Part shown: piece by piece, positions 1 to 6,036 of the stretch | Layout: each line of letters opens with the position of its first letter | How positions within the stretch are numbered: the first letter of the stretch is position 1 | Assembly (NCBI GenBank): GCA_002305255.1 | Contig: DBQN01000097.1 | Location: 42,494-48,529 of the forward strand | Direction: 5' to 3' | Source: Firmicutes bacterium UBA1393 | GTDB taxonomy: Bacteria; Bacillota; DTU025 | Length of the DNA: 6,036 nucleotides | Made by a program: the position numbers and the translations under genes | The notes under the pieces: model-generated | Databases searched by the model: none | The model's input: the letters and a program-made list of their open reading frames with translations, nothing else | What the model was told of the DNA's origin: nothing

Positions 1-2273
1 AACCACTCCTTCGCCAGCGAGAGAGACGTATCGCCTTCTGCTCTAACCTGGAGGCTAGTGGTCAGCACCAGGTAGTCGGAGGCGCGCGTCGCCGCAACAT
101 AGAGAGTGCGCATGCTCTCCTCTCGTTCCGCCCTCTCGATGTCCTCCTTCACAGCGGCACCGTATGCGGTGCTGTCCATATCCGAGTCTGACGATGGCTT
201 GACCGCGATGCCTAGCCTGTCGGAGACCAGTATCACCGAGCCTCGCGCGGCCGAGTCGGCTCTCCGGCTCAGTTGCGGGACGAACACTATGGGATACTCA
301 AGGCCCTTAGACTTGTGCACCGTCATGATGGTCACCACGTCGGCATCCTCGGCAGCCATGGCAGCCTCGGGCTCGCGCACATTGTCGGCCCCTGCCTGCT
401 CGAGACTGGCGACGAACTCTAGAAGCCCCTTCGCTGCGCGGCCGCGCTCATCCGCCATCCTGAGCAGCTTCTCGATATTGCCCACGGCCTGACGTCCGCC
501 GTCGCCCGCGGCTGCGTAGGCCTCGAACCCGGTCTCATCGAGAATGGCACGGAGCATCTGGGCGGGGCCCAGCCGGCCGGCCATGGCCCGCAACCGACCG
601 ATACACTGCCTGGCCCAAGTCAGTCTTTCAGTCTCACCATAGGTATCGCCCGGGTCAACGCAGGCGTCGATGTCGGCATTCACGAAGCCGGAGCAGAGGT
701 CACCGCCGGCCCTGACGAGCCTTAGCAGGGTCACGTCTGACAGGCCGAACACAGGGTGGCGGAGCGTGGCCGCCAGCGAAAGGGCGTCGCGGCTGTCGCC
801 GACGGCGCGCATCATGCACATGAGCGTCAGAATCTCAGGGCGGTCGTGGAAACCCTTGCCTGCCACGACGTAATAGGGCACGCCGGCCTCGCGCAGTGCG
901 GCTTCGAAGAGCTTGATGTGGGTGGACTTTCTTAGAAGGATCGCGATGTCGCGGTAGCGCGGCGCCCTGGGTTCTGCCTTGCCTCCTGAGCCGCCGTCCA
1001 CCGAGATGAGCTGCTCCTTGCAGCCCACCATGTGAGCGATACGCTCTGCCACCAGCTGGGCTTCGGCCTTGCCTGCGTCGGCGGTGTTGCCTCTGAGATG
1101 CGTGATGACGTGGAGTTCGGCATGATGTGCCATTCCCGGATGCGCGTCTCTGGCGGCTTCGGCGTCAGAGGTCCACAGCCCATCGCGCAGAGCCGGCGCG
1201 AACACGGCATTCGTCAGCTCCACCAGGGGACGGACCGACCGGAAGTTCTTGCCCAGATTCTCGACACACCAGGTGTCGCAGCAGCGTTGCGCGTTGTCCA
1301 TGGCGCGGCGGAACACGTCTACCTGCGCTCCCCGGAATCCGTAGATCGACTGCTTCACATCGCCCACGATGAAGGTTCGGTTCGCCGGCGGATCGCCTGC
1401 GAGCAAGGTGACGATCTCATGCTGCAGTTCGTTGGTATCCTGGTACTCATCGACCATGACGAACTTGATCCCGGCCCTGATCCTGGCTCCGGCCTTGCTC
1501 GAGCGCAGCAGGTCACGGGCAGCGAGCTCGATGTCGGAGAAGTCCAGCATCGCGCCGTTGCCCTTCAGCTGCCGGTGGATCTCGTGCAGCTTCTCGCAGG
1601 CCCGCGCCACTGCTTTGGCGGCGGTCACGTGGTTCGTCGGGGCATCGGGGGGTGTATCGTCGGCCCCTGTGATCGAAGCCGCCATCTGCTCCGTGAGTCG
1701 TGCGAAGGACTCGGCGGTGCGACCCGTGGTGCGCATCCTCTCGTAGGCTCCCTCGATGCCTTCTGCAACAGCGCGGACACCGAACTCCGCCACGAGGGAC
1801 GCGATGACGCTGTCCTTCGATGCCACCATCTGGTCGAGGCATTTGAGGCATGCCTGCCTCCGCAGTGCGGCCGCGTCGGCCGGATCTACCACCGCGAACT
1901 GCGGGTCGACCCCGGCTTCGATCGGGTTCTCCCTGACCAGTCGCGCACAGAACGAGTCGATTGTGCTGATTCGAGCCTGCGAGCTCAGCCTGCGGGAGAG
2001 CTCCCGCCAGCGTGCGGCCTCGCCGGGATTGCCCCGGGCCGCCCGCTCGCGTGCAGCCATCTCCGACCACACCCTGGCCTTCATCTCAGTTGCGGCTTTC
2101 TCGGTGAAGGTGATGGCCACAATCTCATCGAGGTCTGCCATGTGAGACTCAACCAGGTGCACGTATCTGCCCACCAGTACCCGGGTCTTGCCTGATCCGG
2201 CGCCCGCCGTCACAATGAGAGACCGGTCGGTATTGAAAACAGCGTTCCGCTGGGAATCGGTCCACGCAGCCAT
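1..2273 (-). CDS. addA: AddA helicase-nuclease subunit (UvrD/Rep superfamily 1), partial: C-terminus beyond left edge
   Basis: This is the ATP-driven 3'-5' helicase subunit of the AddAB complex, which processes double-strand DNA ends for RecA-dependent repair in the cytoplasm. I translated the minus strand from ATG at 2273 and found 757 codons without a stop. All helicase motifs are present in order: Q-motif Gln (Q8), Walker A AGAGSGKT (residues 23-30), motif Ia ITFTEKAATEMK (54-65), a TIDSFC segment (104-109), Walker B MVDEYQDT (273-280), motif III VGDVKQSIYGFRGA (303-316), motif IV KNFRS (342-346), motif V TVHKSKGLEYP (651-661) and motif VI LYVAATRA (724-731). The C-terminal nuclease domain expected in AddA would lie past the left edge, so nuclease status is unknown. 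The start is supported by a good ribosome binding site and by Q8 sitting close to the N-terminus, as is normal. UvrD or PcrA is less likely, because the gene directly follows an addB-like gene and the spacing between motifs is long, with a Gly-rich insertion near 426-432. Confidence 0.9.
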   Translation of the reverse strand, partial: MAAWTDSQRNAVFNTDRSLIVTAGAGSGKTRVLVGRYVHLVESHMADLDEIVAITFTEKAATEMKARVWSEMAARERAARGNPGEAARWRELSRRLSSQARISTIDSFCARLVRENPIEAGVDPQFAVVDPADAAALRRQACLKCLDQMVASKDSVIASLVAEFGVRAVAEGIEGAYERMRTTGRTAESFARLTEQMAASITGADDTPPDAPTNHVTAAKAVARACEKLHEIHRQLKGNGAMLDFSDIELAARDLLRSSKAGARIRAGIKFVMVDEYQDTNELQHEIVTLLAGDPPANRTFIVGDVKQSIYGFRGAQVDVFRRAMDNAQRCCDTWCVENLGKNFRSVRPLVELTNAVFAPALRDGLWTSDAEAARDAHPGMAHHAELHVITHLRGNTADAGKAEAQLVAERIAHMVGCKEQLISVDGGSGGKAEPRAPRYRDIAILLRKSTHIKLFEAALREAGVPYYVVAGKGFHDRPEILTLMCMMRAVGDSRDALSLAATLRHPVFGLSDVTLLRLVRAGGDLCSGFVNADIDACVDPGDTYGETERLTWARQCIGRLRAMAGRLGPAQMLRAILDETGFEAYAAAGDGGRQAVGNIEKLLRMADERGRAAKGLLEFVASLEQAGADNVREPEAAMAAEDADVVTIMTVHKSKGLEYPIVFVPQLSRRADSAARGSVILVSDRLGIAVKPSSDSDMDSTAYGAAVKEDIERAEREESMRTLYVAATRASDYLVLTTSLQVRAEGDTSLSLAKEW

Positions 2274-2280
2274 CGTCCCG

Positions 2281-2289
2281 CCACCCCCT
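2281..2289 (-). promoter_or_regulatory. Ribosome binding site of addA, overlapping the addB stop codon
   Basis: Read on the minus strand, the sequence is AGGGGGTGG, seven bases before ATG at 2273. It differs from the ideal AGGAGGTG at one position. Its first two bases belong to the addB TAG stop (2288-2290), so termination of addB places a ribosome directly at the addA initiation site. This fixes the addA start and suggests coupled, near-equal synthesis of the two subunits. The coupling is inference. Confidence 0.75.
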
Positions 2290-5200
2290 ATTCGCCCGAC
2301 TCGCCGTTGTCGGCGTAGCTCGCTCTGCAAATGCAGGAGTAATCGCAGTACCTACACGCTCTGTCGGATGGAGTTGGGGCGAACTGACCATCCTTCTCTC
2401 CCTGATCGCACCGGGCGATGCGGTGTCGCACAGAATCCATGAACCGTTCCCATTCGTCGTCGCTCATCGCCCCTTGCTTGCTTTTCACATCGAGGTGCCG
2501 CCGGTAGGCCGCTCTGAACACCCCTGATGTGCGTCCCTTCGCCGGGAGCTGTATGTACCACGCAGCGGCGACAGGCTTGCCGAGCTGTTCTTGGGCCGCC
2601 AGCGCATACAGCCCCAGCTGCAGCTCAATGCCGGCCTTCACATCCGTCGAGCTCGGCGCGGTGCCGGACTTGTAGTCATAGATGACCAGAGCACCGTCGG
2701 GACCTACGTCGATCCTGTCGATTACGCCCATCACTGACACGCGGTCAGCGCCTGCCCCCACTTCAACCTCTACGGGAAAGTCGAAGCGGCGGCCGAACGC
2801 CCATTCCAGCCTGTGCGGGCTCCATACTCCGCTGGTGGCAACGGCGCGGTTCACCTCGGACTCTACGAACTTGATGAGCTTCTGGGCTATGCCGGAGTAG
2901 AAAGCTTCGCAGAGACGGCCGGGTACGGATGAACGTTCGCACTCGCCTTGGCGGAAGACCTCGGTGGCGATCTGTGTGATGCGGCTAGAGTAGTAGTCGG
3001 CCCTGGCCGCGTCGATGGGCTTGCCCCCGAGTTCGGCGATGAACCTTCGAACCACATCGTGCAGCATCGTACCTCTGTCGCGAGCATCGATGTCGTCGGT
3101 GACCTCGTCAACGGCCCTGATCCGCAGCATGTAGTCGCAGAAGAACTTGAAGGGGCACGATGAGTATGCGTTCAGACTCCGCTCCGACCATTCACGCCTG
3201 CCCACGGCCATTCCCTTGCCGACCAAGCCATTGAACTGCCCGGCGTCGGCGGCGACCGCCGATTTCCGGGCTGACCAGCGCTGCCTGATGGAGGTGAAGC
3301 CCTCGTCGTAGCCGATTTCGGACTCGGTGTGCATGGCAACCAGTCTCGCCTCGCGGGTGCTCGCCGCCTGATCGGCGCTGCTCGGGAACACCTCTGCCGC
3401 CGACACCACCGTGGTGATGGCCCGCTCAGCGGGTTCGTCTAGCCCGAGGTCACGCAGGTGTTCGTCTACCAGAAAAGACCTGCGTGCCGCCGCCCCATCG
3501 TCGGTGCTCGTCGACCACGTCATGTAGATCTTCGCCACGCCGGATCGGGCAGCACAGCTGAATACGTGCCTATCGGCGGTTGCGGCATCGCCGAGAGGCT
3601 CCGATCCGAATCCGGCGGCGGTGATGGCCCTGACGTCGGCATCGTCGAGGATCCATGGGCGCCTGCGTCGCGAAGGCAACCACTGATCGCCGAGGCCGCA
3701 CAGGAACAGCACGTCGCAATCGGCAGCCGAAACCGACGCTGCACGATTGATACCTGTCACAACGACTCCCGTGCTCATTGGGCGCCCGAGAGAGAAGGAT
3801 CGCTGACCGGCGGCAAAGTCGAGTGCCGACAGGAACTCGTCCCAGTCGGGGGCAGGGCCGGAGTCTGGCCCCGAACCTGAACCGGAGTTGCTGCTTGATG
3901 CGGCGTCGGCCGAGCCGGGCGGCCCCAGGTCAGCGCTGGCGACCTCGCTGAGAAGGCGCTCAAACGCAGTCCAGGCCTGCCATTCCTCCACGCGAAGCCC
4001 CGTATCGCCGGCCATGCTCCAGATTCTCGCAGGCAGACCCAACTGGTGCAGTGCCTCCCTGAATCCTATCGCGCATTTGGCAAGACCCGTGCCGCTGCTG
4101 GCGAGGGCTACCTCGTGGGCAGCCGCCACAGCCTGACTAAGGCTGCCAATGCACTCCTCAGTGGGATCGGGCGCTGCCTGAGGCTCGGGCTCCTCACCTG
4201 GACCTGGCGTAACCATGGGCCCATCCGGCTTCTCGGATCGCCCGAGGCGCCTCGCCCATGCGGCCAGAGTAAGCTCTAGTCCTCTGATGCCAAGCTTCTG
4301 GACGGCCGCTGCAGCCTGCTCCGGACCTGCTCCCAGGTATGCACTGCCCACTAGGGGGATGATGTCGGTGCGGCGGTGGTGTGACGCCTCCGCCGCTATG
4401 AGGGCAGCGAGCTTCAGACAGTCGGCTATCAGGGGAGAGCTCTTCATGCCCCGCTTGCGGGGGGCTGCACACGGCACTCCGTACTCATGGAAGGCCTCCA
4501 ACAGCTCCGGCGTGAACCCTTCGCTGTCGGCCGACGCCACCCAGACACGAGATGGATCAGTGCCCCCTGTCACGAGCCTCTTTATCTCACGCGCGACGGC
4601 TCTGGCCTCGCGCCTGGGGCCAGCAACGGCGATCAGGCAAGGCGGCTCGGGAGTGGCGGCTAGGGGAACGCTCCGCACACTCGCAGGGCTAACGATGTCG
4701 GCGATCCGCTCCATCACGCCTGGCTCGTCGTGTCGCAACTCTACTTCAACATCGGCACCTGACCGCGCCAGGGCCGATACCAGCTTCGCCTCACAGCCGG
4801 TCAGCCACGGAAAGCCTACAACTCGGATACGCTCGAATCCATGCGTAGCGATCTGACGGCGCAGCGCCCGCACTACGGCCATCATGGACTGACCTCTCTC
4901 CGCGCGCCCGACTGCGTGGAGGGCATCGCGGTAGCGCCTCCAGAGGGCCAGCGCCTCGAGGGCGCCGGCGCTGGGACAGGTTGCCCTATGGGCAGCGTGG
5001 GCAGCATGGGCAGTCAAGGCGCTCAGGAGCGCGTCGGGATCGGCTCCTGCCTCGTCCCACGCCACGAACAACTCGGCAAGAGATCTGGCCACGCCGTCCT
5101 TTGCCCGACCGGGTGCGAGCATGCCCGTGGGAATGGAACCGCCGCCGGCAGCTGCGTGCTGGGCCAGACACTCGGCGACAAGCAGTTCGCGCTGGATCTG

Positions 5201-5566
5201 CCCGATGGGCCTAGCCGCCGGAACGTCCAATCTTCTTCCCAGCTCGGAGATGAGCTGATCAAAGGTATACACGGGCATGGCGAACACCACACCGTTAGGC
5301 ACGGCTCGAAGCACGGCCCGCCTGATAGTCGATGCCTCAAAGGAACCGCGGCACACCATGGCGTACGCGCGGACCTTCCCTGACTCTCCTGATACGGCGC
5401 CTGCCAGCTCCTGCAGGTAGTGCTCGTTCAACGTGTTCGGCCTCCCCGAAAGCAGTAACACTCCAAGTATTCGCCTGCGCAGCCAGTTCACCTCTTGCGC
5501 GCAATCTTCTACCGGTGCGTGCAGGAATCTGGCAATAGACGTTGAATACTGTTTCCAAGTATCCAT
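2288..5566 (-). CDS. addB: AddB-type subunit of helicase-exonuclease AddAB: degenerate helicase fold plus PD-(D/E)XK nuclease with 4Fe-4S cysteines
   Basis: AddB is the partner of AddA. In the family it scans for Chi, holds the complex on the DNA end, and its nuclease cuts one strand. The protein has 1092 residues, close to the usual AddB size. The C-terminal nuclease is clear: GTMLHDVV (His836), VIDRID (Asp950), DYKSG (Asp964, Lys966) and a QxxxY motif (Gln983, Tyr987). Cys804 in SSCPFKFF, together with Cys1071-x2-Cys1074-x5-Cys1080 at the C-terminus, reproduces the AddB iron-sulfur layout. The middle (about 601-705) resembles the AddB/RecC-like helicase core, with LFLCGLGDQWLP followed by a basic RRRRPWILDD stretch. 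The N-terminal half is divergent: where a P-loop would sit (about 33-50) the sequence reads LLLSGRPNTLNE, with no GxxxxGK(S/T). Low-complexity insertions lie near 446-470 and 548-574. The start is uncertain, because ATG at 5566 has no ribosome binding site; GTG at 5461 is an alternative in the same frame that begins at the first predicted strand. The gene ends in TAG 14 bases before addA. Confidence 0.85.
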   Translation of the reverse strand: MDTWKQYSTSIARFLHAPVEDCAQEVNWLRRRILGVLLLSGRPNTLNEHYLQELAGAVSGESGKVRAYAMVCRGSFEASTIRRAVLRAVPNGVVFAMPVYTFDQLISELGRRLDVPAARPIGQIQRELLVAECLAQHAAAGGGSIPTGMLAPGRAKDGVARSLAELFVAWDEAGADPDALLSALTAHAAHAAHRATCPSAGALEALALWRRYRDALHAVGRAERGQSMMAVVRALRRQIATHGFERIRVVGFPWLTGCEAKLVSALARSGADVEVELRHDEPGVMERIADIVSPASVRSVPLAATPEPPCLIAVAGPRREARAVAREIKRLVTGGTDPSRVWVASADSEGFTPELLEAFHEYGVPCAAPRKRGMKSSPLIADCLKLAALIAAEASHHRRTDIIPLVGSAYLGAGPEQAAAAVQKLGIRGLELTLAAWARRLGRSEKPDGPMVTPGPGEEPEPQAAPDPTEECIGSLSQAVAAAHEVALASSGTGLAKCAIGFREALHQLGLPARIWSMAGDTGLRVEEWQAWTAFERLLSEVASADLGPPGSADAASSSNSGSGSGPDSGPAPDWDEFLSALDFAAGQRSFSLGRPMSTGVVVTGINRAASVSAADCDVLFLCGLGDQWLPSRRRRPWILDDADVRAITAAGFGSEPLGDAATADRHVFSCAARSGVAKIYMTWSTSTDDGAAARRSFLVDEHLRDLGLDEPAERAITTVVSAAEVFPSSADQAASTREARLVAMHTESEIGYDEGFTSIRQRWSARKSAVAADAGQFNGLVGKGMAVGRREWSERSLNAYSSCPFKFFCDYMLRIRAVDEVTDDIDARDRGTMLHDVVRRFIAELGGKPIDAARADYYSSRITQIATEVFRQGECERSSVPGRLCEAFYSGIAQKLIKFVESEVNRAVATSGVWSPHRLEWAFGRRFDFPVEVEVGAGADRVSVMGVIDRIDVGPDGALVIYDYKSGTAPSSTDVKAGIELQLGLYALAAQEQLGKPVAAAWYIQLPAKGRTSGVFRAAYRRHLDVKSKQGAMSDDEWERFMDSVRHRIARCDQGEKDGQFAPTPSDRACRYCDYSCICRASYADNGESGE
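4990..5016. repeat. Three tandem copies of a 9-bp unit inside addB
   Basis: The plus strand reads gggcagcgt, gggcagcat, gggcagtca in direct succession; the second copy has one mismatch to the first and the third is more diverged. The length is a multiple of three, so the addB frame is kept. On the minus strand it encodes a His-Ala-Ala repeat (THAAHAAH-like, near residues 186-193) in the N-terminal half of AddB. It is most likely a small slippage expansion in a surface loop or helix. Confidence 0.5.
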
Positions 5567-5638
5567 AGAAATGGCACTATGACGCTGTGGACGGCATGCC
5601 GCACGACACTAATGACAGCAATGTAAAGGGGTGTGCAC
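5567..5638. promoter_or_regulatory. Divergent intergenic region between addB and the AbrB-like gene, with a 10-bp palindrome
   Basis: These 72 bases must hold the promoter for at least one, probably both, of the flanking divergent genes. A perfect palindrome CGGCATGCCG occupies 5592-5601, flanked by GTG (5587-5589) and CAC (5602-5604), which could extend it with a two-base asymmetry. Smaller palindromes GTGCAC (5633-5638) and CACGTG (5636-5641) overlap the regulator's start. The stretch 5541-5580 is strikingly AT-rich (14 of 40 bases are G or C) against a GC-rich background. I could not find a -35/-10 pair with good matches at standard spacing on either strand, so no promoter is assigned. Confidence 0.45.
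5625..5631 (+). promoter_or_regulatory. Ribosome binding site of the AbrB-like gene; decides its start
   Basis: AAAGGGG ends seven bases before GTG at 5639. The in-frame GTG at 5633 is only one base past this element, too close for it to serve that codon. The downstream GTG therefore appears to be the real start. It also gives an N-terminus (MRAIGVVRRVDDLGR) that lines up directly with Bacillus AbrB. Confidence 0.7.
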
Positions 5639-5881
5639 GTGAGGGCCATTGGCGTAGTAAGGCGCGTCGATGATCTGGGAAGGTTCGTTATCCCCAAGGA
5701 GCTGCGTCACAGTATGAGCATTGTTGATGGTGACAAGATGGAGATCTACGTCACCGACGAGATGATCGTGCTCGAGAAGTACCGGCCTTCATGTATGTTC
5801 TGTGGCAGCCATGAAGAGCTGGTGTCGTTCAAGGGTCACCCCATATGCACCGAGTGCATCGAGGCGGCAAAGCGCGTCTAG
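5639..5881 (+). CDS. AbrB/SpoVT-family DNA-binding regulator with C-terminal CxxC...CxxC module
   Basis: This is a small (80-residue) cytoplasmic transcription factor of the swapped-hairpin AbrB class. These proteins dimerise through the N-terminal domain and bind AT-rich or loosely defined promoter DNA, often to repress transition-state or sporulation-linked genes. Residues 1-47 carry the family signature GVVRRVDDLGRFVIPKELR (5-23), then a turn (SIVDGDKMEIYV) and IVLEKY. The AbrB-type C-terminal multimerisation domain is absent. Instead there are Cys52-x2-Cys55 (CMFC) and Cys70-x2-Cys73 (CTEC) around a short FKGHPI hairpin, an arrangement suited to binding one zinc ion. I recall similar short AbrB-plus-cysteine proteins from Clostridia, so this is probably a known subfamily rather than a new one. 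Codons are GC-rich and the gene is intact. It is divergent from addBA and ends before an intrinsic terminator, so it is probably transcribed alone. Its target genes cannot be told from this window. Confidence 0.88.
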   Translation: MRAIGVVRRVDDLGRFVIPKELRHSMSIVDGDKMEIYVTDEMIVLEKYRPSCMFCGSHEELVSFKGHPICTECIEAAKRV

Positions 5882-5944
5882 CCTACTAGCCGCGGCCGAG
5901 CCTTCGGGCATCGGCATACTTGCCACGCATATTGTTGATGGACG

Positions 5945-5980
5945 ACCCCCGGGGCATGACGCTGCCGCCGGGGGTTTGTT
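5945..5980 (+). terminator. Intrinsic terminator after the AbrB-like gene
   Basis: Arms ACCCCCGG (5945-5952) and CCGGGGGT (5968-5975) form a perfect 8-bp stem. It can be extended by GGC/GCC (5953-5955 with 5964-5966) past one bulged G, closing an 8-base loop. The tail TTTGTT (5975-5980) follows directly. It lies 63 bases after the stop of the AbrB-like gene on the plus strand. The T-tract is short and interrupted, so termination may be moderate. Confidence 0.75.
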
Positions 5981-6022
5981 CACTGATGGGCAGCGAAGGG
6001 GCCGCAGAGGCCGAAATCGGGT

Positions 6023-6031
6023 AGGAGGGGG
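6023..6031 (+). promoter_or_regulatory. Possible ribosome binding site of a gene beyond the right edge
   Basis: AGGAGGGGG is an almost ideal Shine-Dalgarno match five bases before the window ends, so a plus-strand start codon could lie just past base 6036. No start codon is visible, and purine-rich tracts occur by chance in GC-rich DNA. From the terminator to the edge (5981-6036) I see no other gene or element. Confidence 0.3.
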
Positions 6032-6036
6032 CGTCT

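Noticed and set aside
1032..2195. A 387-codon open frame on the plus strand
   Set aside because: It lies wholly antisense to the well-supported addA helicase motifs. Its translation has no recognisable domain, and long antisense frames are common in GC-rich genes.
2271..2300. A possible frameshift or fusion between addB and addA
   Set aside because: addB has a clean TAG stop. addA has its own ATG and ribosome binding site, and both N- and C-terminal motifs are complete at the junction.
4215..5383. Two overlapping plus-strand open frames (213 and 180 codons) opposite addB
   Set aside because: Both are antisense to addB, are low-complexity (Ser/Arg/Gly-rich) and show no convincing ribosome binding site or family motif.
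5375..5389. Gly-Glu-Ser-Gly-Lys in AddB (residues 60-64) as a possible Walker A
   Set aside because: There is no Gly five residues before the GK and no Ser/Thr after the Lys. It also lies after the helix that should follow the P-loop.
5542..5570. TTGAAT with ATAGAA 17 bases later as a plus-strand promoter for the AbrB-like gene
   Set aside because: The -10 match to TATAAT is poor. It would also start transcription about 60 bases upstream within the divergent region without any supporting signal.
5633..5638. GTG at 5633 as start of the AbrB-like gene
   Set aside because: It nearly touches the Shine-Dalgarno tract. GTG at 5639 has correct spacing and gives the normal family N-terminus.
5509..5697. 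Minus-strand frame of 62 codons crossing the intergenic region and antisense to the AbrB-like gene
   Set aside because: It overlaps the addB start in another frame and runs antisense to the clear AbrB domain; it has no motif of its own.
1..6036. CRISPR array, tRNA, rRNA, insertion sequence or attachment site
   Set aside because: No spaced direct repeats, cloverleaf, transposase motif or terminal inverted repeats were seen by eye. Nearly all DNA is taken up by the three genes.

Overview
This window looks like the chromosome of a GC-rich member of the Bacillota (Firmicutes), probably from a Clostridia- or Limnochordia-like lineage. That is inference. It rests on an AddA/AddB-type recombination nuclease (rather than RecBCD) in the addB-addA order usual for Bacillota, next to an AbrB/SpoVT-type regulator whose C-terminal zinc-type motif recalls regulators of anaerobic Clostridia. 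No rRNA, tRNA or other taxonomic marker is present, so the species cannot be named.

Layout: bases 1-2273 (minus strand) hold the first 757 codons of addA, a UvrD-family helicase cut off by the left edge before its nuclease domain. Bases 2288-5566 (minus strand) hold a complete addB of 1092 residues. It has a degenerate helicase-like N-terminal half and a C-terminal PD-(D/E)XK nuclease wrapped by four cysteines placed for a 4Fe-4S cluster. addB lies upstream of addA with only 14 bases between them, so the two form one leftward operon. Bases 5567-5638 are a short divergent intergenic region containing a 10-bp palindrome. Bases 5639-5881 (plus strand) encode an 80-residue AbrB-like DNA-binding protein, followed by an intrinsic terminator near 5945-5980. 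The right edge ends in a Shine-Dalgarno-like tract that probably belongs to the next gene.

How the genes work together: AddA and AddB are expected to form one heterodimer that binds double-strand DNA ends, unwinds and cuts both strands, and leaves a 3' single-stranded tail for RecA. The AbrB-like protein is divergently transcribed and could bind the shared upstream region, but nothing in the sequence proves that it controls addBA.

The window is essentially two large housekeeping repair genes plus a small regulator. I found no convincing undescribed system. The points most worth a second look are the loss of a recognisable Walker A motif in AddB, its two Ser/Gly/Pro-rich insertions, its uncertain start codon inside an AT-rich patch, and the AbrB domain joined to a CxxC...CxxC module.
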